64,000 nucleotides of DNA, taken from contig NZ_JADQDN010000001.1 in the NCBI RefSeq assembly GCF_015694425.1, positions 744,001 through 808,000 on the forward strand. The letters are read 5' to 3'. The notes beneath the pieces are model-generated. The model was not told where the DNA came from and did not search any database. It was given only the letters and a program-made list of their open reading frames with translations. A program made the translations under genes and the position numbers. Of the stretch, positions 1 to 10,599 are shown piece after piece. Numbering within the stretch: position 1 is the first letter of the stretch; every line of letters begins with the position of its first letter. This DNA comes from Microvirga terrestris. Its GTDB lineage: Bacteria; Pseudomonadota; Alphaproteobacteria; Rhizobiales; Beijerinckiaceae.

Positions 1-411
1 ATCCTTCATCAGCGTCTCGTAGCTTTCGCCGGTCCTATACCACTCAAGCATGGTGAATTCCGGGTGGTGCAGGGGGCCGCGCTCCCGGTTGCGGTAGACG
101 TGGGCGAAGCACGCGATCCGGGGCTCGCCCGCCGCCAGCAGCTTCTTGCAGGCGAATTCCGGCGAAGTGTGGAGGTAGAGGGGGGTGCGAGAGCCGTCGA
201 GGCCGATGGCCTCGGTCGCGAAGGCATGGAGATGCGCCTCGTTGCCGGGCGAGATCTGGAGCGTGGCGGTGTCGACCTCTACGAAGTCCCGTTCCGCGAA
301 GAACCCGCGCAGGGCGGCCTGAATCCGGTTCCGCGCCATCAGGAAAGGGCGGCGGTCGGCGTGGACATGGGGTATCCACCAGGGGGAGGGAGCGGTGAGA
401 GGCTTATCCAT
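1..411 (-). CDS. epmA: EF-P--(R)-beta-lysine ligase EpmA, N-terminal 137 residues (cut by window edge)
   Basis: Reading the minus strand from an ATG at 411 gives an open frame to the window edge beginning [12 protein letters not shown]. It contains the class II lysyl-tRNA-synthetase-like core: [19 protein letters not shown], then [17 protein letters not shown] (motif 2 region), then [20 protein letters not shown]. EpmA (GenX/PoxA) is a truncated LysRS paralogue lacking the anticodon-binding domain; it ligates beta-lysine to a conserved lysine of EF-P. The gene is divergent from efp across about 140 bp, a pairing that supports the call. Because it runs off the window it has no visible stop. 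Confidence 0.93.
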   Translation of the reverse strand, partial: MDKPLTAPSPWWIPHVHADRRPFLMARNRIQAALRGFFAERDFVEVDTATLQISPGNEAHLHAFATEAIGLDGSRTPLYLHTSPEFACKKLLAAGEPRIACFAHVYRNRERGPLHHPEFTMLEWYRTGESYETLMKD

Positions 412-552
412 TCCAAAGGGTTCCGTGAGGTCGGACTGGCGAATTGCGCCAAGATAGGCTACTTGCGGCACCGAAAGCGTTTTCGGTGCCACTGGGGCTC
501 GGGCGACCCGACCCTCACGACGCGCCTCTATCTGTCACAAGGAAAGCCTCAC

Positions 553-1119
553 GTGAAGGTCATCGCCTCTACGCTCCGCAAAGGCAACGTCGTCGATATG
601 GACGGCAGGCTCTATGTGGTTCTCACCGCCCAGAACATCCACCCTGGCAAGGGCACGCCGGTCACCCAGCTCGACATGCGCCGGATCTCCGACGGCGTGA
701 AGGTCTCCGAGCGCTACCGCACCACCGAGCAGGTCGAGCGCGCTTTCGTGGAAGACCGTGAGCACACCTTCCTCTACCAGGACGGCGAGGGCTTCCACTT
801 CATGAACCCCGAGACCTACGATCAGGTCGTGGTGCCGGAAGACATCATCGGCGACCAGAAGGCCTACCTCCAGGAAGGCATGGCCGTGATGCTCTCGATC
901 CATAACGGCATCGCCATCGCCATCGAGCTGCCGGCGCGCATCACCCTCGAGATCGTTGACACCGAGCCGGTGGTGAAGGGCCAGACGGCCTCCTCGTCCT
1001 ACAAGCCCGCCATGCTGTCGAACGGCGTGCGCACCCTGGTGCCTCCCCACATCCAGGCCGGCACCCGCGTGGTCATCATGACGGAAGACGGCTCCTACGT
1101 GGAGCGCGCGAAGGACTAA
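553..1119 (+). CDS. efp: Elongation factor P
   Basis: 188 residues, the normal EF-P length, from a GTG at 553 preceded by AAGGAAAG. The frame is open far upstream, but that extension has no EF-P homology, so the internal GTG is chosen. The N-terminal KOW-like domain carries the loop PGKGT with Lys33, the residue modified by EpmA in the beta-lysylation pathway. Two OB-like domains follow, ending in the [19 protein letters not shown] signature. EF-P binds between the P and E sites and relieves stalling at polyproline. The Lys-type loop matches the presence of epmA next door. Confidence 0.96.
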   Translation: MKVIASTLRKGNVVDMDGRLYVVLTAQNIHPGKGTPVTQLDMRRISDGVKVSERYRTTEQVERAFVEDREHTFLYQDGEGFHFMNPETYDQVVVPEDIIGDQKAYLQEGMAVMLSIHNGIAIAIELPARITLEIVDTEPVVKGQTASSSYKPAMLSNGVRTLVPPHIQAGTRVVIMTEDGSYVERAKD

Positions 1120-1136
1120 GGGCTCTCTTCTCGCCC

Positions 1137-1224
1137 GTCATCACCGGCCTTGTGCCGGTGATCTCGATTGGAAGAGCGTTGAGCTTCACAGGATCGGGAT
1201 GGCCGGGACAAGCCCGGCCATGAC
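1137..1224. repeat. Composite palindromic intergenic repeat, copy A
   Basis: About 88 bp made of two palindromic modules facing each other: GTCATCACCGGCCTTGTGCC at the left and GGCCGGGACAAGCCCGGCC before CATGAC at the right, joined by about 35 bp of less regular sequence. The same architecture recurs at 5532, 5971, 30890 and 50346. This copy follows the efp stop and could fold as an mRNA 3' structure. It resembles REP/BIME-type elements in organisation; family membership is inferred. Confidence 0.8.
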
Positions 1225-1320
1225 GACAGTGAGATCAATCATACCTTGCAGGGCAGGCGATTCCGGTGAAGGCTCACCGGGCGTCCTGCCCTTTCTCATT
1301 TTGCGGAGTCGAACGGTTTC

Positions 1321-2505
1321 ATGACGAGCGGTCCTGCCCATTCCATCAATCCTCTCGTGGCCGATGTCGGCAGCCCTCCGATCCCGGAGGCGCAGGCGTG
1401 GACCAGGCGCTATGACGGGTCATACGGGCCGCTGATCAACCTCTCCCAGGCCGTGCCGGGCAATGCGCCCCATCCGGAGCTGCTGGAGCGGATGGCCGCC
1501 ATCGCCGGCTCACCCACCGGCTCGCAATACGGCCCGATCAACGGCGATGCGCCGCTTAAGGAAGCCTATGCGGCCGAGCTGTCCCGCATCTACGAAGGCC
1601 GTATTGAGCCAGACGACACGGCGGTGACGGCCGGCTGCAACATGGCCTTCTTTGCCGCCATGATGCTGCTCGCCCATCGCGGCGAGGCGGTGTTGCTGCC
1701 GACCCCCTGGTACTTCAATCACCAGATGAGCCTGGACATGCTCGGCATCGAGCCGCGCCCGCTGCCGTGCCGGGCGGAGAACGGATTCGTGCCGCGCATC
1801 GAGGACGCCGAGGCGCTGATCGACGACAAAGTCAGGGCCATCGTGCTGGTGACGCCCAACAACCCGACCGGTGCCGTCTACCCGGCGCATATGATCGAGA
1901 GCTTCGCCCAGCTCTGCAGACGGCGCGGCATTTACCTTGTGATCGACGAGACTTACCGGGACTTCCTGCCGCAAGGCATGAACCGCCCCCATGGGCTCTT
2001 CACCGGTGATAACTGGCGCGACACCATCATCCAGCTCTATTCCTTCTCGAAATCCTACGCGATCCCAGGTCACCGGACCGGGGCGATCACGGCGGATGCG
2101 CAACTCATTGAGCAGATCGCCAAGATTCTCGACTGCATCCAGATCTGCCCCCCGCGTACCGCTCAAGGCGCGCTGCCCTGGGCCATCGACGGATTGCGCG
2201 ACTGGCGCGAGGACAACCGGGCCGAGATCAACCGCCGTGCACAGGTATTTCAGGATGCGCTCGCGCCGCTGCCGGAATGGACGATCGAGTCGGTCGGTGC
2301 TTACTTCGCCTATCTGCGCCACCCATTTCCGGAGCGACAAGCACAGCGGGTCGCCGAGAAGCTCGCCACGGAAAGGGGCGTCCTGTGCCTGCCCGGAAGC
2401 TATTTCGGGCCCGGCCAGGAAAGGCATCTGCGGGTCGCCATCGCGAATGTCGGCGCGGACGTTTTGAACGGCCTGACAGAGCGCTTTCGCAACCTTTCTC
2501 TGTGA
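1321..2505 (+). CDS. PLP-dependent aminotransferase, class I/II
   Basis: 394 residues with the fold-type I aminotransferase signature. TPNNPTG lies at about 178-184, VIDETYRDF follows, and the Schiff-base lysine is Lys244 in YSFSKSYAIPGHRTG. The N-terminus has the typical LINLSQAVPGNAPHPELLERM segment, and the C-terminal small domain has YFAYLRHPF and RVAIANV. The family moves amino groups between amino acids and 2-oxo acids in the cytosol; the substrate cannot be read from the sequence. It stands alone between efp and the Ppx/GppA gene. The ATG at 1321 gives a full-length protein. Confidence 0.88.
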   Translation: MTSGPAHSINPLVADVGSPPIPEAQAWTRRYDGSYGPLINLSQAVPGNAPHPELLERMAAIAGSPTGSQYGPINGDAPLKEAYAAELSRIYEGRIEPDDTAVTAGCNMAFFAAMMLLAHRGEAVLLPTPWYFNHQMSLDMLGIEPRPLPCRAENGFVPRIEDAEALIDDKVRAIVLVTPNNPTGAVYPAHMIESFAQLCRRRGIYLVIDETYRDFLPQGMNRPHGLFTGDNWRDTIIQLYSFSKSYAIPGHRTGAITADAQLIEQIAKILDCIQICPPRTAQGALPWAIDGLRDWREDNRAEINRRAQVFQDALAPLPEWTIESVGAYFAYLRHPFPERQAQRVAEKLATERGVLCLPGSYFGPGQERHLRVAIANVGADVLNGLTERFRNLSL

Positions 2506-2622
2506 TACCTCCTCGGAGGCAAAACCATAAACTCCAGGGGGCACCCTTGGCAGGAGGGTGGAGCGATGGTTACTCTCTTGGTCAAACAGGCAACCGAACC
2601 GGGTGCCGCGGGGACTTGAGTT

Positions 2623-3741
2623 TTGACCGTCAAAGCGGACGTGACAACAGAAGGTGACCGGCTTGCCGAACCGCTCAGCGGCTCGGCACATGGCGCCGCC
2701 TGGGTGGCTGACCGTTCTGCGGACGCGGTCAGAATGGAGACGCGGCGACGCTCGTCGAGAAGCTATGCCGCGCTCGATCTCGGCACGAACAATTGCCGTC
2801 TTCTCATTGCGGAACCTGCGCATTTCGGCTTCCGGGTCGTGGATGCCTTCTCGCGAATCGTGCGGCTCGGCGAAGGCCTTGGCCTCGGCAACCGGCTGAG
2901 CGACGGCGCCATCGTTCGCACCCTCGATGCCCTTCGGGTGTGTCGCGAAAAGATGGCCGCTAAGGACGTGAGGCGCGCGCGCCTCGTGGCAACGGAGGCG
3001 TGCCGACTCGCCGAGAACGGCCCGGCCTTTATCGAGCGCGTTCGCGACGAGCTCGACCTCGATCTCGAGATCGTCGACCGCAAGACGGAAGCGTATCTCG
3101 CCGTCACCGGCTGCGCGTCACTGGTCGATCCCAAAGCGCAGTCCGTCATCGTGTTCGACATCGGCGGCGGCTCCACGGAGATCGCCTGGCTCGACGGCCG
3201 GGCGCCGCACGCCTTCGCCGATCCGTGCAAGCGCATCCGGGCATGGGACTCGCTGCCCGTCGGCGTGGTAACGCTGGCCGAGCGCCACGGCGGCATCGAC
3301 GTCACACCCAAGATCTTCGAGGGCATGGTCGAGGAGGTGTCAGAGCTTCTGATGGATTTCGCCCTCGTGGCGGCTCCGGCGGGACGCGCTCATAACTTCC
3401 ATCTTCTCGGGACCTCAGGAACCGTTACCACGGTCGGGGGCATTCACTTAGGGTTGGCGCGCTACGACCGGCGTCGGGTCGACGGGATGTGGATGCGCAA
3501 CGGAGAGATCTCGGCGGTGATGGATCGGTTGTTGCATTCCGATTTCAGTCAGCGGGCCGAGAACCCCTGCATCGGCAAGGAGCGGGCCGATCTGGTTCTG
3601 GCGGGCTGCGCCATTTTGGAAGCGATCCGGCGGGCCTTCCCGTCGGAGCGCCTGCGCATCGCGGATCGCGGTCTGCGCGAAGGAATTTTGATGAACATGA
3701 TGCGAGAGGACTCCGTGTGGCGAGGGGGCAGCCCGAGGTGA
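2623..3741 (+). CDS. Ppx/GppA family phosphatase
   Basis: An ASKHA-fold phosphatase: the phosphate-1 loop is [16 protein letters not shown], the acidic/second motif is [16 protein letters not shown], and the later glycine motif is [19 protein letters not shown]. Relatives hydrolyse inorganic polyphosphate or pppGpp; the sequence does not decide between them. It is shorter (at most 372 residues) than E. coli Ppx (about 510) and lacks the C-terminal HD-like domain, as is usual for the short form. The start is uncertain: TTG at 2623 (listed), GTG at 2641 or ATG at 2734, the last just before the conserved core. Its stop overlaps the rlmE start by 3 bases. Confidence 0.85.
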   Translation: MTVKADVTTEGDRLAEPLSGSAHGAAWVADRSADAVRMETRRRSSRSYAALDLGTNNCRLLIAEPAHFGFRVVDAFSRIVRLGEGLGLGNRLSDGAIVRTLDALRVCREKMAAKDVRRARLVATEACRLAENGPAFIERVRDELDLDLEIVDRKTEAYLAVTGCASLVDPKAQSVIVFDIGGGSTEIAWLDGRAPHAFADPCKRIRAWDSLPVGVVTLAERHGGIDVTPKIFEGMVEEVSELLMDFALVAAPAGRAHNFHLLGTSGTVTTVGGIHLGLARYDRRRVDGMWMRNGEISAVMDRLLHSDFSQRAENPCIGKERADLVLAGCAILEAIRRAFPSERLRIADRGLREGILMNMMREDSVWRGGSPR

Positions 3742-4448
3742 GTGCTAAGTCCAGTTCGGGGTCCGGTTCGGGTGTCCGCAATCTCAAGCAGCGCGTGAAA
3801 ACCGCCAACAAGCGGTCCCTCTCTTCCCAGAAATGGCTGGAGCGCCAGCTCAACGATCCTTACGTCGCCCGCGCCAAGCGCGAGGGCTATCGGTCGCGCG
3901 CGGCCTTCAAGCTGCTGGAGATCGACGAGAAGTACCGCATTCTCAAGCCCGGTCAGAGAATTGTCGATCTCGGTGCCGCCCCCGGCGGCTGGTCCCAGAT
4001 CGCCGCCAAGGTAGTGGGCCCTAAGGGCAAGGTGGTGGGCATCGATCTTCTGCCCATCGATCCGATGCCAGGCGTCGAGTTCATCGAGCTCGACTTCCTG
4101 GACGAGAGCGCTCCGGGCCGGCTGATCGAGATGCTGGGCGGGCCTGCCGACGTGGTCATGTCCGACATGGCGGCCAACACCACCGGCCACAAGAAGACCG
4201 ACCACCTGCGCATCATCGGCCTCGCCGAGGCGGCGATCTACTTCGCCCGCGAGATCCTGGCCCCCGGCGGCGCCTTCATCGCCAAGGTGTTCCAGGGCGG
4301 CACCGAGAACCAGCTACTGGCCGATCTCAAGCGCGACTTCGCCGTAGTTCGCCACGTGAAGCCTGCCGCCAGCCGCACCGACTCGGCGGAACTCTATGTG
4401 ATGGCGACCGGTTTTCGGGGACGGGCGGACGAAACGCCTGAAGCCTGA
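3738..4448 (+). CDS. rlmE: 23S rRNA (uridine-2'-O)-methyltransferase RlmE/FtsJ
   Basis: 236 residues from GTG at 3738, which overlaps the TGA of the upstream phosphatase and has GAGGGGG about 10 bases before it. A further upstream GTG at 3717 is possible. The RrmJ/FtsJ Rossmann domain has the SAM loop [12 protein letters not shown] and the K-D-K-E catalytic set: Lys in the [11 protein letters not shown] region, Asp in [11 protein letters not shown], Lys in FIAKVFQGG and Glu in [11 protein letters not shown]. The enzyme methylates U2552 in the 23S A-loop, a late 50S maturation step. The 50-residue N-terminus is Ser/Lys-rich and probably disordered. Confidence 0.95.
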   Translation: MSAKSSSGSGSGVRNLKQRVKTANKRSLSSQKWLERQLNDPYVARAKREGYRSRAAFKLLEIDEKYRILKPGQRIVDLGAAPGGWSQIAAKVVGPKGKVVGIDLLPIDPMPGVEFIELDFLDESAPGRLIEMLGGPADVVMSDMAANTTGHKKTDHLRIIGLAEAAIYFAREILAPGGAFIAKVFQGGTENQLLADLKRDFAVVRHVKPAASRTDSAELYVMATGFRGRADETPEA

Positions 4449-4463
4449 CAGACTCTAGAATAG

Positions 4464-4513
4464 GATCATCGGATCAGTCCCGAAAGTGCCCTCCACTTTT
4501 GGGTCCGGTGCTC
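4464..4513. repeat. AGTGG/CCACT palindromic repeat, copy 1
   Basis: An imperfect palindrome around CCCGAAAGTG and CCACTTTTGGG, flanked by ATCGGATCAG and TCCGGTGCTCT. A second version lies at 40060-40107 next to the cvpA stop. Similar AAAAGTGG...CCACTTTT palindromes with an ATCGG/CCGAT outer arm are, to my knowledge, common between genes in Hyphomicrobiales. It sits between the rlmE stop and the next gene and may act as a 3' mRNA hairpin. Confidence 0.65.
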
Positions 4514-4548
4514 TAGCCTCAAGCCTCGGATACCAGGGAGCCACGACC

Positions 4549-5484
4549 ATGGCAGTGCACCGCATCGGGATCATCGGTCTCGGCAAGATCGCGCAGGATC
4601 AGCATCTCCCGGTGATCAAGGCCAACCCGGATTTCGAGCTTCTTGCCGTGTCGAGCACCCGCGGGCTCTCGCATGAGGATGCGAAATACACCTTCCAGGA
4701 TTACCGCGAGCTCCTGAAGCTCCCGGACCTGGACGCGGTCTCGATCTGCACGCCGCCGCAGGTCCGGCATCAGATCGCCCGCGAGGCGCTGCTCGCCGGC
4801 AAGAGCGTGCTGCTGGAAAAGCCCCCAGCCGCCACTTTGAGCGAGCTCGAGGATCTGAAGGCGCTGGCCGCCAAGATGGGCAAGGTGGTCTTCACCACCT
4901 GGCACGCCCAGTACAACAAGGCGGTCGAGGAGGCGAAGAAGGCGCTCGCAGGCTGGTCGATCAAGCGTCTTCTGGTGACCTGGAAGGAGGATGTGCGGCA
5001 TTGGCATCCGGGCCAGCAATGGATCTGGGAAGCGGGCGGCTTCGGCGTGTTCGATCCCGGCATCAATGCGCTCTCCATCGTGACCCGCATCATGCCAGAA
5101 CCGGTTTTCATCAAGTCATCCAGCCTGGAATTCCCGGCCAACCGCGACGCTCCGATCGCCGCGAACCTGACGTTCTCTATGAGCCACGGCCAGGGTGATC
5201 TCCAGGCGGTGTTCGACTGGCGCCAGACCGGCCCGCAGACCTGGGACATCGAGGTGGAGACTGAAGCCGGCTTGAGCCTGAAGCTCACCCATGGCGGCAG
5301 CTGCCTGGAAATCGGTGGAAAGCTCATGGTTCAGGAGGAGCCCGCCGAATACCAGGGCATCTACCGGTGCTTTGACGCATTGCTGACCATCGGCCATTCC
5401 GAGGTCGACGACGCCCCGTTCCGCCTCGTGGCCGATGCCTTCATGGTCGGCAAGCGGGTTCAGGTGGATGCGTTCGAGGATTAG
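4549..5484 (+). CDS. Gfo/Idh/MocA oxidoreductase, probable L-arabinose/D-galactose 1-dehydrogenase
   Basis: 311 residues from ATG at 4549, preceded by CAGGGAG. The N-terminal Rossmann fold starts RIGIIGLGKIAQDQHLPVI, with the family EKP motif in VLLEKPPAATL. The segment VRHWHPGQQWIWEAGGFG followed by VFDPGINALSIVTRI closely matches, from memory, the Azospirillum brasilense L-arabinose 1-dehydrogenase that also oxidises D-galactose. This Asp/Asn-bearing segment forms the catalytic site in that family. The likely reaction is NAD(P)+-dependent oxidation of an aldose to its lactone. No other pentose-pathway genes lie beside it, so the substrate rests on similarity alone. Confidence 0.8.
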   Translation: MAVHRIGIIGLGKIAQDQHLPVIKANPDFELLAVSSTRGLSHEDAKYTFQDYRELLKLPDLDAVSICTPPQVRHQIAREALLAGKSVLLEKPPAATLSELEDLKALAAKMGKVVFTTWHAQYNKAVEEAKKALAGWSIKRLLVTWKEDVRHWHPGQQWIWEAGGFGVFDPGINALSIVTRIMPEPVFIKSSSLEFPANRDAPIAANLTFSMSHGQGDLQAVFDWRQTGPQTWDIEVETEAGLSLKLTHGGSCLEIGGKLMVQEEPAEYQGIYRCFDALLTIGHSEVDDAPFRLVADAFMVGKRVQVDAFED

Positions 5485-5531
5485 CCTCAACTCTAAACGT
5501 CACCCCCAATAAAGAAGGTCAAACCTCTCCC

Positions 5532-5618
5532 GTCATGGCCGGGCCTGTCCCGGCCATCCCGGTTCCAAGAGTGCCGCGCCTCACTGGTTGGGATTACCGG
5601 CTCAAGGCCGGTAATGAC
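5532..5618. repeat. Composite palindromic intergenic repeat, copy B
   Basis: GTCATGGCCGGGCCTGTCCC opens the left palindrome; the right module is ATTACCGGCTCAAGGCCGGT, ending TAATGAC. It is inverted relative to copy A at 1137. It ends 7 bases before the stop of the GIY-YIG gene, which has a second copy on its other side at 5971. Confidence 0.8.
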
Positions 5619-5625
5619 TTAAGAG

Positions 5626-5934
5626 TTAGGCATTCAACTCTTCATAGAGATCGCGCCATGTCGGGTTCATCTCAAGGATCAGCTTTGTCTTCCAAGCACG
5701 GGGCCAGCGTTTAATCGATGTCTCGCGCTGGATAGCATCCGCAATGCTTGGATAGCTCTCGGAATAGACGAGCCGGTCAATCTTATAGCGCCGTGTATGA
5801 TCGCTACCGCGTCCGGTCTTATGCTCCCATATTCGTCGTGCCAGCGCGTTGGTGACGCCTACATAGAGAGCACCGCCAGGTCGACTCGCGAGCACATAGA
5901 CGTAATACAGTCTCATGAGTGGAGACTGATCCAA
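5626..5934 (-). CDS. GIY-YIG nuclease family small protein
   Basis: 102 residues (96 if the second ATG, at 5916, is used; neither has a well-spaced ribosome binding site). The GIY-YIG hallmark is YYVYVLASRPGGALYVGVT, followed by the helix LARRIWEHKTG with the conserved Arg, and the SYPSIADAIQRETSIKRW segment with the metal-ligand Glu. Stand-alone proteins of this UPF0213/YhbQ-like size are common in Hyphomicrobiales and their role is mostly unknown. It is bracketed by palindromic repeats within 7 bp on the 3' side and about 36 bp on the 5' side, which hints that gene and repeats may move or be maintained together. That link is inference. Confidence 0.88.
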   Translation of the reverse strand: MDQSPLMRLYYVYVLASRPGGALYVGVTNALARRIWEHKTGRGSDHTRRYKIDRLVYSESYPSIADAIQRETSIKRWPRAWKTKLILEMNPTWRDLYEELNA

Positions 5935-5970
5935 TCCTCTTATGAGAGCAAGCCGTTACCGCTCCTCCAC

Positions 5971-6058
5971 GTCATGGCCGGGCTTGTCCCCGCCATCTCG
6001 ACATGGAAAGGTGAGACGCTTCAGTGATCGGGATCACCGGCACAAGGCCGGTGATGAC
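5971..6058. repeat. Composite palindromic intergenic repeat, copy C
   Basis: GTCATGGCCGGGCTTGTCCC at the left and GATCACCGGCACAAGGCCGG followed by TGATGAC at the right. It has the same orientation as copies B and D and lies upstream of the GIY-YIG gene, on the far side from copy B. The left inner palindrome has one mismatch (CCCCGCC instead of CCCGGCC). Confidence 0.8.
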
Positions 6059-6103
6059 GAAGCGGGCGATACATGGCGCTTTGGATGAATGTGACGTAAA
6101 CAT

Positions 6104-6961
6104 TCAACCTAAATTCTTCTTCAAAAACGCCACCGTCCGCTTCCACGCCGTATCCGCCGCATCCTTGTCGTAGCGTGCAGCGTTGGTGTCATTATTGAAG
6201 GCGTGGTTGGCGCCTTCGTAGACGTGGATCTCGTAGGTCTTACCGGCTTGCTTCAACGCCGCCTCGTAGGCCGGGATGCCGGCATTGATGCGCTCGTCGA
6301 GGCCGCCGTAATGCATCATCATAGCGGCGTTGATCTTCGGCACGTCCTCCGCCTTCGGCTGGCCGCCGTAATAGGCCACGCCGGCATTCAGGTTCGGCTC
6401 GTTGACCGCGAGGGTGTTCACTGCGCCGCCGCCCCAGCAGAAGCCGGTGGCCCCGACCTTGCCGTTGCTGTCCGGGCGGCCTTTCAGATAGGCCACGGCC
6501 GCTTTGCCGCCGGCGATCACGTCGGGCTGCTTCAGCTGACCGATCATCTCGCGGCCTTTGTCCTCGTCGGCGGGCGTGCCGCCCATGGGCGATAAATAGT
6601 CGACGCCCAAAGCGATGAAGCCTTCCGCCGCCATGCGGCGGGTCACGTCCTTGATATGCGGGTTCAAGCCCCGGTTCTCGTGGATGACGATCACGGTCGG
6701 CAGCTTTCCGGCAGCATCCTTCGGCTTCACCAGATAGCCCTTGAGGCCCTGCGCGCCGGGGATGTCCACGGTTTCCGCCGTGATGCGTGGGTCGGTCTCC
6801 GGCACGGTCTGGGCGTGGGCGTAGTTGTTCTGCAGGATCGGCAGGATGGCCGCTGCACCGGCCGCGCTGCCGGCGAGAGCCGCCAGCTTGTCGAGGAAGG
6901 AGCGGCGGCTCATGCCGCCATGGGTGAAGTCGTCGTAGAGATCGATGATGCGCTGGTCCAT
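6104..6961 (-). CDS. Tat-exported dienelactone hydrolase family protein
   Basis: 285 residues. The N-terminus carries a twin-arginine motif, MSRRSFLDKLAALAG, then a hydrophobic Ala-rich stretch ending near NYAHAQ, so periplasmic export in folded form is likely. The alpha/beta-hydrolase core has the DLH nucleophile elbow GFCWGGG (Cys), the Asp in GGLDERINAG and the His in YEGANHAFNN, a complete Cys-Asp-His triad. IVIHENRGLNPHIKDVTRR is the usual oxyanion-region sequence. Exported DLH proteins of this type are widespread; the substrate is unknown and need not be a dienelactone. Confidence 0.9.
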   Translation of the reverse strand: MDQRIIDLYDDFTHGGMSRRSFLDKLAALAGSAAGAAAILPILQNNYAHAQTVPETDPRITAETVDIPGAQGLKGYLVKPKDAAGKLPTVIVIHENRGLNPHIKDVTRRMAAEGFIALGVDYLSPMGGTPADEDKGREMIGQLKQPDVIAGGKAAVAYLKGRPDSNGKVGATGFCWGGGAVNTLAVNEPNLNAGVAYYGGQPKAEDVPKINAAMMMHYGGLDERINAGIPAYEAALKQAGKTYEIHVYEGANHAFNNDTNAARYDKDAADTAWKRTVAFLKKNLG

Positions 6962-6997
6962 ATGTCCTCCCGGTCTTTACAGGGATGCTAGCGCAGC

Positions 6998-8434
6998 TTA
7001 GCGGCCGGACATACCGTCCCCGAGGCCCGTGGAGGGTGGCCTGTCCTTCACAATCTTGTGTCCAGACATCTCGGCACCGGCATTAGGGGACAGGCGTGTG
7101 AAGACAAAGCCGGACAGGGCCGAGATGGTGGCGACCGCCCAGAAGGCAGGACCGAAATCGGCCGCCGTGATCCCGGGCGTGCCGTCGTAAGTGGAGGCCA
7201 TTTCCAGCACGAAGGCACCGAAGGCCACGCCGATGCTGAGGGAGACCTGCTGCAGGGCGCTCGACAGGCTCGTGGCGTAGCTCATCTCCCGGTTGGAGAT
7301 TTCCGCGTAGCCGATGGCGTTGAGGCTGGTGAACTGCAGCGAGCGGAAGCAGCCGCCGACCAGCAGGATCACCATGATGAGCCAGTGCGGCGTTTCCGGC
7401 GTGAAGAAGCCGTTGGCCGCGACGAAAGCGGCCCCGATGAAGGCGTTGATCGTCAAGAGCCTGCGGAAGCCTGTGCGCTCGAGGATGCGCTTGGCCATGG
7501 TCTTCATGAACAGCGCGCCCACGGCCGCGATGAAGGTGAGCGAGCCTGACGCCAGCGGCCCCAGGCCGAAACCCACCTGCAGCATGAGCGGCAGCAGGAA
7601 CGGGATCGCCCCGATGCCGATACGGAAGAGGGAACCGCCCAGGACGCTGGCGCGAAAGGTCGGTACTTTCAGAAGTCTCAGTTGCAGCACCGGATAGGGC
7701 GTGCGCCTGGCGTGGAAGATGTAGAGAGCCAGGCTGATGGCGCCGATCACCGTGCATCCGAGCGAGATCTCGGTCGGGATGAGATGCTGGCCGCTGGTGG
7801 AAAAACCCAGCATCAGCAGAGAGAAGCCCAAACCGGTCAGAAGGAAGCCGATGAAGTCGAGGGGCGGGGTGTCGTCTTCCCTGATATTGGGAACGAAGAT
7901 CGTGGCGAGCACGATGCCGAGAATCCCGATGGGGATGTTGATGAAGAAGATCCAGCGCCAGTGGAAATATTCGGTGATGAAGCCTCCGAGCGGCGGTCCG
8001 ATGATGGGGCCGATGAGCGCCGGGATCGTCAGGGTCGCCATCGCCTGAACGACCTCGCTGCGGGCGACGCTGCGCAGCAGCACGAGGCGGCCCACCGGCA
8101 CCATCATGGCCCCGCCCGCGCCTTGAACGAAGCGGGAGAACACGAAGCCTTCGAGGGAATTGGCGCCGGCGCAGGCCAGCGAGCCCGCCATGAACACGCC
8201 GATCGCCACCGTGAAGATGGTCCGGGCCCCGTACTTGTCGGCCATCCAGCCCGAGATCGGAATGAAGATGGCAAGGCTCACCAGATAGGAGGTCAGGGCC
8301 AGCTTGAGGGCGATGGGCTGCGTTCCCAGGTCTTGCGCGATCATCGGCAGGGACGTGGAGATCACGGTCGAATCCATGTTCTCCATGAACAGGGCCGTCG
8401 CGATGATCAGCGGGAGAAGGCGGGATTGACGCAT
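6998..8434 (-). CDS. MFS drug:H+ antiporter, DHA2 (EmrB/QacA) family
   Basis: 478 residues with about 14 hydrophobic segments, as in DHA2 transporters. The N-terminal helix has ALFMENMDSTVISTSLPMIA (motif D1-like). The loop after helix 2 reads GWMADKYGARTIF (motif A), and motif C lies in TIPALIGPIIGPPLGGFI in helix 5. It should be an inner-membrane proton-coupled exporter. No membrane-fusion protein or regulator sits beside it. The gene runs in the same direction as the hydrolase downstream (36 bp gap) and away from guaB. Confidence 0.88.
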   Translation of the reverse strand: MRQSRLLPLIIATALFMENMDSTVISTSLPMIAQDLGTQPIALKLALTSYLVSLAIFIPISGWMADKYGARTIFTVAIGVFMAGSLACAGANSLEGFVFSRFVQGAGGAMMVPVGRLVLLRSVARSEVVQAMATLTIPALIGPIIGPPLGGFITEYFHWRWIFFINIPIGILGIVLATIFVPNIREDDTPPLDFIGFLLTGLGFSLLMLGFSTSGQHLIPTEISLGCTVIGAISLALYIFHARRTPYPVLQLRLLKVPTFRASVLGGSLFRIGIGAIPFLLPLMLQVGFGLGPLASGSLTFIAAVGALFMKTMAKRILERTGFRRLLTINAFIGAAFVAANGFFTPETPHWLIMVILLVGGCFRSLQFTSLNAIGYAEISNREMSYATSLSSALQQVSLSIGVAFGAFVLEMASTYDGTPGITAADFGPAFWAVATISALSGFVFTRLSPNAGAEMSGHKIVKDRPPSTGLGDGMSGR

Positions 8435-8449
8435 GACCGCCGGACTTAG

Positions 8450-10102
<1,653 letters not shown>

Positions 10103-10123
10103 GCTTTAAGCGAGTCAGAGTCC

Positions 10124-10555
10124 ATGAGCATCTCCGCCATCATCCTGCCCGTCCTCGTCCTGGTCGGGCTCACCCTCATCCTGCTTTTCGCCCTCGGCAG
10201 GTCCCGCCTGGGCGTCCTTCGGGCCGGCGAGGTGAAGGTCGGGGACATCGCCCTCGGCGAGCGCAACTGGCCCAAGCGTATTCTGCAGCTCCAGAACGCG
10301 TATCATAACCAGTTCGAGCTTCCGGTGCTGTTCTATGTCTTGGTGGTTCTGGCGCTGATCACCCGCAAGGCGGACATGCTCTTCGTGGTGATGTCCTGGA
10401 TGTTCGTGGTGAGCCGCCTGGTTCATGCGGGTATCCACGTCACCTCAAACAAGCTCTCAAGGCGCTTCATGGCCTTCGTGGTCGGTGTGCTTATCCTGGC
10501 GGCGATGTGGATCATCTTCGCCGTCCGCATCTTTGCCGCGGAGACCGGCGTTTAA
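10124..10555 (+). CDS. MAPEG family membrane protein
   Basis: 143 residues, four hydrophobic segments (about 6-24, 65-83, 88-105, 118-138). The first loop contains the MAPEG-like GERNWPKRILQLQNAYHNQFELPVLFYV region (Asn-x-x-E/Q before helix 2). MAPEG proteins are membrane glutathione-related transferases in eukaryotes; the bacterial members are mostly uncharacterised. It starts 21 bp after guaB and may be cotranscribed with it. A hairpin follows the stop. Confidence 0.82.
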   Translation: MSISAIILPVLVLVGLTLILLFALGRSRLGVLRAGEVKVGDIALGERNWPKRILQLQNAYHNQFELPVLFYVLVVLALITRKADMLFVVMSWMFVVSRLVHAGIHVTSNKLSRRFMAFVVGVLILAAMWIIFAVRIFAAETGV

Positions 10556-10563
10556 GCAAGGAC

Positions 10564-10599
10564 GGGATGGGCGCAGCGTCCATCCCGCTCAAGTTTTTT
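10564..10599 (+). terminator. Candidate terminator after the MAPEG gene
   Basis: GGGATGG (10564-10570) pairs with CCATCCC (10580-10586) around a 9-base loop. A run of six T starts at 10594, eight bases after the stem, so it is a weak intrinsic terminator. It overlaps the stop of the convergent lipoprotein gene. Confidence 0.45.
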
